Shown piece after piece: positions 24,865 to 34,727 of a DNA stretch of 64,000 nucleotides. The stretch's first letter is position 1, and every line of letters begins with the position of its first letter. The stretch is from Cupriavidus metallidurans CH34 (lineage in GTDB: Bacteria > Pseudomonadota > Gammaproteobacteria > Burkholderiales > Burkholderiaceae): assembly GCF_000196015.1 (NCBI RefSeq), contig NC_007973.1, forward strand, positions 1,054,001 through 1,118,000. The letters run 5' to 3'. The notes beneath the pieces were generated by a model, which was given only the letters and a program-made list of their open reading frames with translations, was not told the origin of the DNA and did not search any database. The translations under genes and the position numbers were made by a program.

Positions 24865-27800
24865 TCAGCGCGGATAGGCGCCGGAACGCTCCTGGATCGG
24901 CGGTTGCGTCTTATTGTCTTCCACTTTGGTGACCTTGGGGTCGGCCCACGATCCGGACACGCGGTAATGCTGCGTGAACACCTTCGAGATCTCGTCGGCG
25001 AACATCAACTGGGCGGCCAGCGTGCCGATGCCCAGCACCGGATTGATGAACGCGGCGGCCACTGACGTGGTGGTGGCGTTGATGCGCGGCGTCACGGCCA
25101 CTTCCAGGTCCTGCGTCTCGTGCAGCAGGTCCGCCGTGCCAGACATCGAGGCCATGGCCTGGCCACTCTTGAACTTGAACTCTTCGATCTTGCCCACGCC
25201 GTTTTCGATCGTGCCGGTGCCGTTGAGGCTGTCGAACACCATCCCCCGGCTCGAGAGCGAGCGGAAGTCGAGCGTGGCGAAGCGCAGCAGGCTTTGCAGG
25301 CTTAGCACGCCGAGCAGCCGCGCGGCACCCGGGTCGACGCTCAGGATCTGGCCGTTCTCGATATTCAGTTTCAGGCGACCCGAAAGCGTGGGGTAGTCGA
25401 TCGACATCGGCGAGCCGCGCCAGGCGATGCGACCCTCGAACGTGCCCTTGCCATCGCGCAGCGTGTGGGGCAGGCCCATGCGTTCGAGCACGTCGCCTCC
25501 GTTGCGGATGTCGAGCTTGAAGTTCAGCAGCGTGCGGCGGCCTTCGGTCGAGGAAGCATCGCCCTGAGCCGCCGCTTCACGCAAGCGCCTTGGCAGGCGC
25601 CAGGAGCCATTGCCGGTGAGCTTGGCGCCCGGCTGTTCGATGGTCAGGCTGTCGAGCGTCCAGACCGGCTGGTTGTCGTCATGGCTCGTATGGGCCTTGA
25701 CCTCGAGCTTGCCGAATTCACGGCCGTGCAGGACGAACCTGTCGACGCTCAGGTCGAGCGCCGGCATTTCCTCGACGCTGCGCGTGATGGCTTCGGTCAT
25801 GTGGCCGTCATCGGTGGCGTCGGGGATGTCCAGATGCGCGAGCCGCACGGTGAGCATCCCGGACGGATTGCTCGCGTTGCGGCGCCACTGTCCGGTGCCG
25901 GCGATCTGGCGCGAATTGATCTGCATGTTCCAGCCGCCGTCGCCGCGCTCCCGGCCGGCATCGAGCGAAACGTCATCGAGACTGCGGCCGAACGCATCGA
26001 GCACCTTGGCGCGCACCGTCATGCGATCGGGCAGGAATGGCGACGAACGCCCTATGTCACCGGCGGGTTTGTCGCCGCCTTTGTTATCCGGGTCGCTGAG
26101 CAAGGCGCGCCAGGCATCGACATTGAGCCGGTCCGTGGTCATCGCCACCGTGACGCCGCTGGCAGGCTGGGGCGCCGATTGCCCAAGGCCGATGCCGCCG
26201 GACACGACTTCCAGCGCATCGCCGCCACGGCGCAGCACATAGCGCGCGCTGGCCGCATTGCCGAGTTGCACAGTGACTTCGTCCAGGCCCGCGCGGCCGG
26301 GCGCGGTCGACGGTCGCAGGTCGAAGCGCAGTGGCATGTCCTGCGCGGCGGTCTTGGCCAGCGGCGCTGGCAGGTCCAGCGCGAGTCCGTTGAGGCTGGA
26401 TGCCACCTCCACCTGCAGATGCTTGTCGTGAACGCCGACCACGGCGCTGTAGGCGGTGGCCCCGTCGATGCGGCTGCCGAGGGCTGACATTTCCGTGCCG
26501 AGCGCCTCGCGCAGGCCCTGGGCCGTGGCCGTGCCGCTGACTGTCACGCGTGTGGTGCCGTCTGGCTGCGTGCCGCCGCCGAGGCGAGTCTCGCCACCGA
26601 CAAATCGGCCACGCACGTTGTCGAGTCGGAAGCCGTGTTCGTCGAAGGCCACCGCGCCGGTGGCGCCGTAGAGCGTCGGCAGTTCCGGGAACAGGGTTAC
26701 GTCATTACCGGGGAAACGGAACTCGCCGTTGACCTTCGAACCCGCCGTGTGATTGAGCGGCAGGTCCAACTTGAGCTTGAGCTCGCCATTGCCCGGCGCG
26801 TGCGACGTCTCGGTGACGTTGGCCGTCCATTCCTTGACCGGGCTGGTAGCCACGAAGCGCAGGAAGCTCTGCACCGGGCCGCTGGCGCTGCCGTCGACCT
26901 GCAGATGGCCGTGGTCACCCATGTCCTCGATGCGCCCGCTGACGTCGCGCAGGGTTACGCCCTGGATACCCGCCACGCCCGCGCGCTTCGCCAGGAACGA
27001 CATGCTGCCCCGTTCGAACATCACCGTGCCTTCGATGTCCGTGAATTCGGGCCATGCCGTGCCGGCCTTTTGCCCGCTTGCGCCATTGGGGCCGGTTTCG
27101 TCTGGTGCGATCTGGTAGTTCACACGGCGCACCGGCACTTCCAAGCGGAAGTCGCCAGCCTTGGCCAGCGGCGGATGGAACGGGAAGTGGGTGAGGTCGC
27201 CCTTGACCAGAAACTTGACGTCGTGCGCTTCGCCGCCGACCAGCGCGCCCGCCAGATAGTGGCGGGTGGCTGGCAGCGTGAGCGGCATGTAGCGCGGGAC
27301 ACGGTTGGCCTGGGCGCGTTCGAGTTCGCCAGTCAGATCGGCCACGCCGGCGTGGCTGTCGCCTCCTTGGCGCCAGGTGCCGCGCACTGTGCCGGCAGTA
27401 TCGGCGTTGGCGAACTGGATACCATCGGTACGGACCACGAGCTTGTCGCCCTCGTGCGTCCAGCGCACTTCGCCGCGCAGCGTGTCGAACGGCAGGCGTG
27501 GATCCTCGAACACACCCGGGAAGATCAGGGCGCCGCCGGTAGTGTCGACCCTCGCCACGCCCTGCTTGTCGTCGAAGTTGAAGCTGCCCGAGAGCTGGCT
27601 GAAGCCGGGCGTGCCGGCGCGCGGGAGGCCGTCCGCATCCACGGCCGGCACGGCGGGTTGGCCATTCACGGAAACGTTGCGCAGCGTGCCCTGCACGTTG
27701 TAGTGCTGGGTGCCAGGGGTGCGCGACAGCAGGCCGGCGCGGTCGCGCGACCACGCGACGTCGAGATTGTCGATATGGCCCGCCGGCTGCAACGCGCGGA

Positions 27801-29157
27801 GCTGGCGCAGCACGGCGGTGTCCAGCGGCATCGACGTGGCCAGCGCGCGCAACGTGTTGAGGTCGAAAGTCGGCGCGCGCAGTGCGAACTTGCGCAACTG
27901 GCCGGAGCTGTCACGGTTCCAGTCGATCGTCACCTTGCGCATCCCTTCGCGCCACGACGCGTCCGCGTTGGAAGGCGGGCCCGCCTGCGGCTCGGCCTGC
28001 CAGAGCAGGGTGTCGATGGTCAGCTGGTGGTTGCCGTTGCGGTCGCTCTTGTGCAGTAGCAGGGCCTGGGCGTTGGCCAGCTTGAGTGGCTCCGGCGCCC
28101 CAGCCAGATGCAGGTCGACGCCAGATGCACGCAGCCGCATCTGGCTGCGCTGTATATGTCCGCCACGGAAGTCGACGGTGCCGTCGGTGCTGAAGACGCC
28201 ATCCTCCACGCTGTCGAAGATGGCCAGATAGCGCTGCACGACCGGCAATTCGAGCTGGTTGAAGGCCCAGCTTGCCTGACCGGTCCAGTGCTGCCAGTTG
28301 CCCGTGCCGTGCAGGTAGTCGTGGCGCAGGTTGGCCTGGAATACCAGCGGTCGCGGCGCCAGCGCGGCGCTGCGCGCCTCGAGCCGCACAATGTGCTGGG
28401 CGCCATCGCGCTCGGTGGTGAAGTGGATGTCCGCCACGTCGAGCTGGGGCAGCCGGGCCTTCTCGTCCAGCCAGCGCAGGTTACCGCTGATAAGGTCGAT
28501 GCGTCCCTGGGACAGCAGCCAGTGCAGGAAGGGATCGTCCTGCGCGCCGGTCTTTTGTGTTTCCACAGGCACACCGGCTACCAGCAGCTTGCCTTCGGGA
28601 GTGCGGCGGATCAGCACGTCGGTACGGTCGGCCGTCAGGCTGACGAACTGCAGCGCCATCGTCGGCACCGATTGCCACGACAGTTTGCCGTCGAGCGACC
28701 CGGCGGCCAGCAGCACGCGCTGCTGCGCGTCCACCGCGCGTACGTCGCGGGCACGGAACGCCGGATGCCAGCCATCCCAATAGGTGTCGAGTTCGCCGAT
28801 AGTGAGGCGCGCGGAGAGCGCGGTCGACCCCTGGTGTTCGAGCCATTCGCGCGCGGTGTGGGCCTGCGGCCAGAGCACGAAGCGGATCAGCAGCACGGCG
28901 ACGATCGCCAGTGCGAGCAGCGCCGCCACGACGCGCACGATCATCCGCCAGAGTCGCGGCCAGACCGGATGGCGGATGGCTGTCCACAATCCGATCCAGA
29001 GCCCGCGCAGCGTAGCGCGGACGAACGCCGCCGCCCGGCGACCAGCGCCAGGTGTGGGCATCGAACTCCGGGGAGCAACGGCAAGCGCGACTTGGTCTTC
29101 GCCACCTGCACGCGGAGATGCGGAACCGTCGTGTGGAGCGGTAGGGCGGCTGGACAT
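24865..29157 (-). CDS. yhdP: YhdP-family AsmA-like envelope protein (DUF3971)
   Basis: A 1430-residue protein anchored by one transmembrane segment (about residues 73-95) after a disordered N-terminus. The rest is periplasmic and rich in beta-strands, with the DUF3971 region and a C-terminal AsmA-like domain near GRLKLNIENGQILSVDPGAARLLGVLS and ending in INPVLGIGTLAAQLMFADEISK. In E. coli YhdP, with TamB and YdbH, carries phospholipids to the outer membrane across a long hydrophobic groove. The length exceeds E. coli YhdP (about 1266). I chose ATG 29157 since the upstream residues overlap the glnE promoter side and look non-coding. First gene of the yhdP-nitrilase-tldD run. Confidence 0.93.
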   Translation of the reverse strand: MSSRPTAPHDGSASPRAGGEDQVALAVAPRSSMPTPGAGRRAAAFVRATLRGLWIGLWTAIRHPVWPRLWRMIVRVVAALLALAIVAVLLIRFVLWPQAHTAREWLEHQGSTALSARLTIGELDTYWDGWHPAFRARDVRAVDAQQRVLLAAGSLDGKLSWQSVPTMALQFVSLTADRTDVLIRRTPEGKLLVAGVPVETQKTGAQDDPFLHWLLSQGRIDLISGNLRWLDEKARLPQLDVADIHFTTERDGAQHIVRLEARSAALAPRPLVFQANLRHDYLHGTGNWQHWTGQASWAFNQLELPVVQRYLAIFDSVEDGVFSTDGTVDFRGGHIQRSQMRLRASGVDLHLAGAPEPLKLANAQALLLHKSDRNGNHQLTIDTLLWQAEPQAGPPSNADASWREGMRKVTIDWNRDSSGQLRKFALRAPTFDLNTLRALATSMPLDTAVLRQLRALQPAGHIDNLDVAWSRDRAGLLSRTPGTQHYNVQGTLRNVSVNGQPAVPAVDADGLPRAGTPGFSQLSGSFNFDDKQGVARVDTTGGALIFPGVFEDPRLPFDTLRGEVRWTHEGDKLVVRTDGIQFANADTAGTVRGTWRQGGDSHAGVADLTGELERAQANRVPRYMPLTLPATRHYLAGALVGGEAHDVKFLVKGDLTHFPFHPPLAKAGDFRLEVPVRRVNYQIAPDETGPNGASGQKAGTAWPEFTDIEGTVMFERGSMSFLAKRAGVAGIQGVTLRDVSGRIEDMGDHGHLQVDGSASGPVQSFLRFVATSPVKEWTANVTETSHAPGNGELKLKLDLPLNHTAGSKVNGEFRFPGNDVTLFPELPTLYGATGAVAFDEHGFRLDNVRGRFVGGETRLGGGTQPDGTTRVTVSGTATAQGLREALGTEMSALGSRIDGATAYSAVVGVHDKHLQVEVASSLNGLALDLPAPLAKTAAQDMPLRFDLRPSTAPGRAGLDEVTVQLGNAASARYVLRRGGDALEVVSGGIGLGQSAPQPASGVTVAMTTDRLNVDAWRALLSDPDNKGGDKPAGDIGRSSPFLPDRMTVRAKVLDAFGRSLDDVSLDAGRERGDGGWNMQINSRQIAGTGQWRRNASNPSGMLTVRLAHLDIPDATDDGHMTEAITRSVEEMPALDLSVDRFVLHGREFGKLEVKAHTSHDDNQPVWTLDSLTIEQPGAKLTGNGSWRLPRRLREAAAQGDASSTEGRRTLLNFKLDIRNGGDVLERMGLPHTLRDGKGTFEGRIAWRGSPMSIDYPTLSGRLKLNIENGQILSVDPGAARLLGVLSLQSLLRFATLDFRSLSSRGMVFDSLNGTGTIENGVGKIEEFKFKSGQAMASMSGTADLLHETQDLEVAVTPRINATTTSVAAAFINPVLGIGTLAAQLMFADEISKVFTQHYRVSGSWADPKVTKVEDNKTQPPIQERSGAYPR

Positions 29158-29259
29158 GGGCAGATTATCCGACAATACTAGCCGCTCTCCAAAGTGGTGC
29201 GCACGCGAATGCCGCGTGTTGTCACGGCGCCTGCTGCGAAATTGCAAAAAGTAACTGGA

Positions 29260-32247
29260 ATGACTGTCCCTGATCCGACGAGTTCCGCCGAGGGCAATGC
29301 CCCGGCTTCGACTGACCTGCAGCGCACGGCAGATGGCGCAGGAACCACTTCGAATGTGACATTACCCGGCGAGGCCGGTCCGATCGGCAACATGGCCCAG
29401 GGGGCCTATGCCACGATCGCGGCTCAGGGGCTTGCCGCCGCGGATTGCGAAGGCCATGTATTGTACTCGGCTGCGTACTCTCATTACGCACGTCGAGTGC
29501 TCGCGGCACGCCCGGGCCTGCCGGCAATCGTCGGCGAGGCCGCCGCGACACCGGTGTCCCGCGCATGGATGGAGTCGCGGCTGCAGGCGCTGGTCGCGCC
29601 GTCCGCCGATGCGGAGGCCGCCGCGGCTCAGGCACTGCGCCGGTTGCGTGCCGAGGTCATGTGCGTGCTGATCGAGCGCGATCTGCGTGGTCTGGCCACG
29701 TTGGCGGAGATCACCGGTGCGATGACGGACCTGGCGGAGCTGGCGATCCAGTTCGGCCTGCGCGTGCTCGGCGCGGACCTTGGTGCGACCTATGGGCGCC
29801 CCATCGGCGAGCAGAGCGGCGAGGCGCAGGAACTGGTGGTCGTGGGCATGGGCAAGCTCGGCGGGCGCGAACTGAACGTCTCGTCCGACATCGACCTGAT
29901 CTTCCTCTATGACGAGGATGGCGAGACGCAGGGCGGACCGCGCAGCCTGTCCAATCACGAGTACTTCATTCGCCTTGGCCGCCGGCTGATCACGCTGCTG
30001 TCCGAGGTCACGGCTGATGGCTACGTCTTCCGCGTCGATATGCGCCTGCGCCCCAATGGCGACGCGGGGCCGCTCGTCTGCAGCTTCGGGATGCTCGAGG
30101 AATACCTGGTGGTGCAGGGCCGCGAGTGGGAACGCTATGCCTGGATCAAGGGGCGTGTGGTGTCGGCCTGCGATACGCCGCACGCCGAACGCGTCGCGTC
30201 CATGCTCTCGCGCCTGACCACGCCGTTCGTATTCCGGCGTTACCTCGACTACGGCGTGATCGCGGCGATCCGATCGCTCCATGCCCAGATTCGCGCCGAA
30301 GCCGCCAAGCGCAGCGGTGGTCTGGCCGGGCACGGTGTGAACCAGCGCTCGTTCAATATCAAGCTCGGCCGTGGCGGCATTCGCGAAATCGAGTTCATGG
30401 CGCAGGTGTTCCAGTTGATTCGCGGTGGCCAGGACCCCGCGCTGCGCGTGCGGCCGACGCTCGAGGTGCTCGACGTGGCCCTGGAACGCAACCTGTTGCC
30501 CGCCGGGCAGGCACTGCAGCTTGCCGATGCCTACCGCTTCCTGCGTCAGCTCGAGCACAGGCTCCAGTATCGCGACGACGCCCAGACGCATCACCTGCCG
30601 ACGTCGGATGAGGAGCGCGTCGCCGTGGCGCAGATGATGGGCTATGCGGACTGGGAAGCGCTGGTCGCGCAGATGAACGCGCTGATGGACCCCGTGGCGC
30701 AGCAGTTCGAGGCGACGTTCACCAATCCGGATACGCCGGAGTGCGAGGCGCTGTGGCCCGCGCTGGTGCGTGAGGAGCAGAGCTCCCGCGCCTCGCAGGA
30801 CACCCCGGGCGATGGCGAGGAGACCGATCCCGAATCGTCGCCATGCCAGCGCCTGCAGACCGCGGGCTTTAGCGACTGCACGGGCCTGTACGACCGGCTC
30901 CGCGCGATCGCCACGTCGATGCGCTATCGCGCGTTGTCCGAAACCAGTCGCTCGCGTTTCGACCAGCTCGTCAACCGGGCGCTCGATCTCGCGGCCAAGC
31001 AGGACGATTCGGACAGCACGATCGCGCGCTTCCTCGATTTTCTCGATGCGATCAGCCGGCGGGCGTCGTATCTGTCGCTACTGTCGGAGTATCCGCAGGC
31101 AATGGACCGCGTCGCGCAGACGCTGCACGCATCGCGCTGGGCCGCAACCTACCTGACGCGCCACCCGCAACTGCTCGACGAACTGCTCGATGCCGACGCG
31201 CTGGCCGGAGCGCCGGACTGGCCTGCTTTCCGCGCGCGGCTGAGCGAACGGCTGCAGGCGTCGGACGGCCAGATCGAGACGCAGATGGATATCCTGCGTC
31301 GCGAGCACCATGCCGAAACGTTCCGCATCCTGTTGCAGGATCTGCAGGGGATGCTCACCGTCGAGCAGGTGGCCGACCGTCTTTCCGATCTGGCCGATGC
31401 GATGCTCGACGTCACGCTGCAGGCCGTGTGGCGCCAGTTGCCGACGCGCCACTGCGACACCCCGCGTTTCGCGGTGATTGCCTATGGCCGGCTCGGCGGC
31501 AAGGAGTTGGGGTACGCGTCCGATCTGGACCTGATCTTCCTCTACGACGACGATCACGAACGTGCGCCCGACGTCTATGCGGCCTACGCGCGCCGCCTGA
31601 TCACCTGGCTGACCAGCCATACCGCGGCGGGCATGCTGTTCGACGTGGACACGCGTCTGCGGCCCAACGGCGCGGCCGGGTTGCTGGTGACCAGCTTCGA
31701 CGCGTTCCGACGCTACCAGTTGCGTGAGGGTGACAACGCCGCATGGGTCTGGGAACACCAGGCCCTGACGCGCGCCCGCTTCTGCGCCGGCGCCCCGGAA
31801 ATCGGCGCCCGTTTCGAGGATCTTCGCGAAGAGATCCTGCGCCAGCCGCGCGATGGTGCCGCGCTGCGCGGCGAGATCGTCGAGATGCGCGCCAAGGTGT
31901 CGGAGGGGCATCCGAACCCGACCGACCTGTTTGACCTCAAGCATGATCGCGGCGGCATGGTCGATATCGAGTTCACCGTGCAGTACCTGGTGCTGCTGCA
32001 CAGCGGCGCGCATCCGGAACTGACCCGCAATGCCGGCAACATCGCGCTGCTGCGTATGGCGGGCGTGCTGAACCTGATCGACGCCAGTCTCGCGCAGGCC
32101 GTGGGCGACGCGTACCGGCTGTTCCGCGCGCGCCAGCACAAGCTGCGGCTCGATGGGTTCGACCAGGCGCGGGTGCCACCGGAGAGCGTGCGCGAACAGG
32201 CCACGCAGGTGCGCACTCTGTGGCGCGCGGTATTTGGTGAAGGCTGA
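29260..32247 (+). CDS. glnE: Bifunctional glutamine synthetase adenylyltransferase/adenylyl-removing enzyme
   Basis: A 995-residue GlnE, which adds AMP to glutamine synthetase when nitrogen is ample and removes it when scarce. Two nucleotidyltransferase domains are evident. The N-terminal, deadenylylating half carries GMGKLGGRELNVSSDIDL; the C-terminal, adenylylating half carries AYGRLGGKELGYASDLDL. Each is followed by a helical domain (RGGIREIEFMAQ and RGGMVDIEFTVQ). The start is uncertain: ATG 29260 gives MTVPDPTSS and a low-complexity N-terminus; a GTG at 29194 is less likely. It is divergent from yhdP and overlaps the rhombosortase start at its 3' end. Confidence 0.96.
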   Translation: MTVPDPTSSAEGNAPASTDLQRTADGAGTTSNVTLPGEAGPIGNMAQGAYATIAAQGLAAADCEGHVLYSAAYSHYARRVLAARPGLPAIVGEAAATPVSRAWMESRLQALVAPSADAEAAAAQALRRLRAEVMCVLIERDLRGLATLAEITGAMTDLAELAIQFGLRVLGADLGATYGRPIGEQSGEAQELVVVGMGKLGGRELNVSSDIDLIFLYDEDGETQGGPRSLSNHEYFIRLGRRLITLLSEVTADGYVFRVDMRLRPNGDAGPLVCSFGMLEEYLVVQGREWERYAWIKGRVVSACDTPHAERVASMLSRLTTPFVFRRYLDYGVIAAIRSLHAQIRAEAAKRSGGLAGHGVNQRSFNIKLGRGGIREIEFMAQVFQLIRGGQDPALRVRPTLEVLDVALERNLLPAGQALQLADAYRFLRQLEHRLQYRDDAQTHHLPTSDEERVAVAQMMGYADWEALVAQMNALMDPVAQQFEATFTNPDTPECEALWPALVREEQSSRASQDTPGDGEETDPESSPCQRLQTAGFSDCTGLYDRLRAIATSMRYRALSETSRSRFDQLVNRALDLAAKQDDSDSTIARFLDFLDAISRRASYLSLLSEYPQAMDRVAQTLHASRWAATYLTRHPQLLDELLDADALAGAPDWPAFRARLSERLQASDGQIETQMDILRREHHAETFRILLQDLQGMLTVEQVADRLSDLADAMLDVTLQAVWRQLPTRHCDTPRFAVIAYGRLGGKELGYASDLDLIFLYDDDHERAPDVYAAYARRLITWLTSHTAAGMLFDVDTRLRPNGAAGLLVTSFDAFRRYQLREGDNAAWVWEHQALTRARFCAGAPEIGARFEDLREEILRQPRDGAALRGEIVEMRAKVSEGHPNPTDLFDLKHDRGGMVDIEFTVQYLVLLHSGAHPELTRNAGNIALLRMAGVLNLIDASLAQAVGDAYRLFRARQHKLRLDGFDQARVPPESVREQATQVRTLWRAVFGEG

Positions 32248-32848
32248 GCGCGCCTTGCCGGGCTGGCCGGCCATGCTCGCCGCAGTGGCGGGTGTGGCGG
32301 CGTTGGCCGCGTTGTTCACGTTTGTGCCGTGGATGCACGCGCACGGCCTCTATCTGCGCGATGCCGTGCGGCTAGAGGGTCAATGGTGGCGCCTGGTCAC
32401 CGCGATGTGGGTGCACCTCGACACCAGACACTATCTCTCCGATGTTGCCGCCACAGCCGGGCTCATGCTGTTGGCCGGGCGCGAGGCGCGGGTGCGTGAG
32501 TCGCTGACGGTGCTGGTGGTCTGCGGACTGGCCGCCCAGTTGGCGTTGCTCGCGATGCCGGCGGTAGGTTGGTATGGCGGACTGTCTGGGGCTACACACG
32601 GGCTTGCGCTATGGACGGCGTTGCGGCTGCTGCAGGCACCCGGCTGGTCGCGCCTGATTGGCGTGGTGACGTGCGTGATCGTGCTGGGCAAGGTCTGGCT
32701 CGAACAGTCGTGGCTCGCGGCCGTGGTGTTCGATCCGTCGTGGGGGTTCGGCGTGGTGCGCGGCGCGCACGCGGCGGGCGCCGTGGCGGGATTGGGCTGC
32801 TGGTTGCTGCAGGAATGGTGGGTGGCGCGTGGGAAGCGTGAAGGATAG
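32237..32848 (+). CDS. rrtA: Rhombosortase (GlyGly-CTERM-processing rhomboid protease)
   Basis: A 203-residue membrane protein with about six hydrophobic segments, in the rhombosortase branch of rhomboid serine proteases. The catalytic Ser117 and neighbouring His121 are in YGGLSGATHG and the general base is probably His178 in RGAHAAGAVAG; WWRLVTAMWVHLDTRHYL (50-67) matches the family's early helix. Rhombosortases cleave GlyGly-CTERM tails of exported proteins. A subtilase with just such a tail is encoded next door on the other strand. The GTG at 32237 overlaps the glnE stop by 11 bases; an ATG at 32273 (191 residues) is the alternative, and neither has a clear ribosome site. Confidence 0.85.
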   Translation: MKAERALPGWPAMLAAVAGVAALAALFTFVPWMHAHGLYLRDAVRLEGQWWRLVTAMWVHLDTRHYLSDVAATAGLMLLAGREARVRESLTVLVVCGLAAQLALLAMPAVGWYGGLSGATHGLALWTALRLLQAPGWSRLIGVVTCVIVLGKVWLEQSWLAAVVFDPSWGFGVVRGAHAAGAVAGLGCWLLQEWWVARGKREG

Positions 32849-32960
32849 TTGAGCGGTTGTCGCCCTTCCAGCCAGCCGGCGAGCAGCGCAAATTGCCAGC
32901 CTTCGATTTTGATACTCCCGCGGTGTTCTGCCGCGACTCTGCTGGCAGGAAAGGGGAAGG

Positions 32961-32984
32961 GGCAGAGGCAGAGGCAGAGGCAGA
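32961..32984. repeat. Four tandem copies of the hexamer GGCAGA
   Basis: Four exact copies of a 6-base unit lie in a purine-rich stretch between the convergent rhombosortase and subtilase genes, 22 bases past the subtilase stop. The number of copies could vary by slippage. The rest of the 157-base gap shows no gene. Confidence 0.8.
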
Positions 32985-33005
32985 GGGCAAGGGCCCGCTA
33001 CGTGG

Positions 33006-34628
33006 TCATGTCCGCTTCACTCCCACCCGTCGCCGTATCGCGAACCCCATCACACCGATCACCAGCAACAAGGCAGCGCTCCACGGCACCATCGCGCCGC
33101 CACCACCCCCGCCGCCACCGCTGCCAGTCGACGTCGATGTGGAACTGGCCGGCGTGCCAATTGCCGCCGCCAATGCAGCATCGGCATCCAGCAGCCCGGC
33201 GCCACATTTGCCGACATTGCTGCCGGTGGTGCAGAACGTGTTGGCCGGGTGCGGACGTGCCGAACTCTGCAGAGCAGTCGTGACCTGGGCCGGCGTCAGT
33301 GCGCCATTCACCGCGAACATCAATGCGACGACGCCCGACACCATCGGTGTCGCGAAACTCGTGCCTTGAGAACTGACGATCGTGTAGTTGCCGATGGTCG
33401 TCGCGCCATCGTTCGAGAGCGTCCGGATGTATGACTGGCCGCCCACCGCCGTGCAGACTGGCTGACCCGCGATGGTGCCGACCTTCGAGTTGCCGCAGCC
33501 GCCGCCCGGCGCGCTCAGCGTTACCTGCGTCCCGAAGTTGGCGTAGCTCGCGTTCTCGCCATCGTTCGCGTGCGCGGTCACGGCGACCACGCCGGAGCAG
33601 TCGGCGGGGGCTTCCACGGGACCGGCCGAGTTGCCGGCGGCGGCTACCACCACCACGCCCGCTGCATTGAGATCGTTGATCGCCTGTTGTTCAATCGTCG
33701 AGCACGTGCCACCACCCAGGCTGACATTGATCACCCGCGCCGGGGTCGGGTTGTTCGGCACATTTGGCACGCTCAGGCCGCCGGCCCAGCGCATGCCGTC
33801 GACGGTGTCGGACAGTAGCGCGCCGCAGCGCCCCGATACCCGCACTGGCTGAATCCGTGCCGACCAGTCCACGCCGGCGATGCCGAGGCCGTTGTTGGTC
33901 AACGCGCCCAGCGTGCCGGCCACGCGTGTGCCGTGCCAGGTGCTGGCCTCTGGGCCGGCCGAGCCGTCAGGGCAGGTGACGCCGGATGGGACGTAGTCAC
34001 CGGGATCCGTGGCGTCGCTGGTGCGCGTCGCGCCGTTCGTCGATACGAAGTTGTAGCCGGCGATTATCCGGCTGGCCAGATCGGGGTGGGGCAGATACCC
34101 GGTATCGACCACCGCGATCACGACGCTGCTACTGCCGCGCGTGCGGTCCCACGCCTTCGGCAGGTTGACGCCGCCAACTACCTGCGATGGCGGGCCAAGA
34201 TACGTCTGGTTGGTGGCGAATTCGGGGTCGTTCGGAATCGTGTCATGTAACCGCAGCCATCGGTCCGGCACGGCGTCGGCGATGCGCGGATCGTTGCGCA
34301 GCCGCTTCGCGACGGTCTCGGGGTCGTCGCCACGACTGTCCTTCACGGTCAGCAACTGCATGGCGCCGGACATCGGACGCTTGACGGTCAGGCCGAGCCC
34401 CGTGCTGGAGGCCACCTGGCGCATCCGGGTGGTGTCGGCGGGGGTGTCGACGGTCTGGCTGCCGTCGCGCCATCGCACGATGTAGTTGCCGGTGTAGACC
34501 GGGGCGCGGCGCGCTGCCGTGCCGGTATCGGCATGGGCGGCAGGGGCGTGAGCAAGGGCCGCGCCGATGACCAACAGCGCGGCTGGCGCGGCGGACGTGA
34601 GCCGGGACTTCAGCAACCTGTACGGCAT
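33006..34628 (-). CDS. Secreted S8 (subtilisin-like) serine protease with GlyGly-CTERM tail
   Basis: A 540-residue subtilase. A signal peptide ends near AHADT (about 34). A propeptide of the I9-like kind follows (about 46-140). The catalytic triad is Asp175 (VVDTGY), His232 (TWHGTRVAG) and Ser424 (GTSFATPM), with oxyanion Asn333 (AAGNS). After a Ser/Thr spacer the tail has a run of eight glycines (504-511), a hydrophobic segment (513-531) and arginines at 532-534, the GlyGly-CTERM pattern recognised by rhombosortase. It is probably released at or sorted to the cell surface. I prefer the second ATG (34628) because AAGGAG is then 5 bases away. A propeptide-like lipoprotein gene lies 99 bases upstream. 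Confidence 0.93.
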   Translation of the reverse strand: MPYRLLKSRLTSAAPAALLVIGAALAHAPAAHADTGTAARRAPVYTGNYIVRWRDGSQTVDTPADTTRMRQVASSTGLGLTVKRPMSGAMQLLTVKDSRGDDPETVAKRLRNDPRIADAVPDRWLRLHDTIPNDPEFATNQTYLGPPSQVVGGVNLPKAWDRTRGSSSVVIAVVDTGYLPHPDLASRIIAGYNFVSTNGATRTSDATDPGDYVPSGVTCPDGSAGPEASTWHGTRVAGTLGALTNNGLGIAGVDWSARIQPVRVSGRCGALLSDTVDGMRWAGGLSVPNVPNNPTPARVINVSLGGGTCSTIEQQAINDLNAAGVVVVAAAGNSAGPVEAPADCSGVVAVTAHANDGENASYANFGTQVTLSAPGGGCGNSKVGTIAGQPVCTAVGGQSYIRTLSNDGATTIGNYTIVSSQGTSFATPMVSGVVALMFAVNGALTPAQVTTALQSSARPHPANTFCTTGSNVGKCGAGLLDADAALAAAIGTPASSTSTSTGSGGGGGGGGAMVPWSAALLLVIGVMGFAIRRRVGVKRT

Positions 34629-34727
34629 CATCGCTCCTTAAGGGGCTTTGTCGGCTAGAGCTTGGCGAGGCAACCGGCGATGCGAACTGCTGAGGTACTC
34701 GGCTCTCAGATTAGGCGATGCTGAACC

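Noticed and set aside
23133..24932. 599-codon plus-strand frame opposite tldD and the nitrilase gene
   Set aside because: Antisense shadow over two genes with intact active sites.
29194..29260. GTG at 29194 as the start of glnE
   Set aside because: It has no ribosome site and would place coding sequence within 37 bases of the divergent yhdP start; ATG 29260 leaves room for both promoters, though it is not certain.
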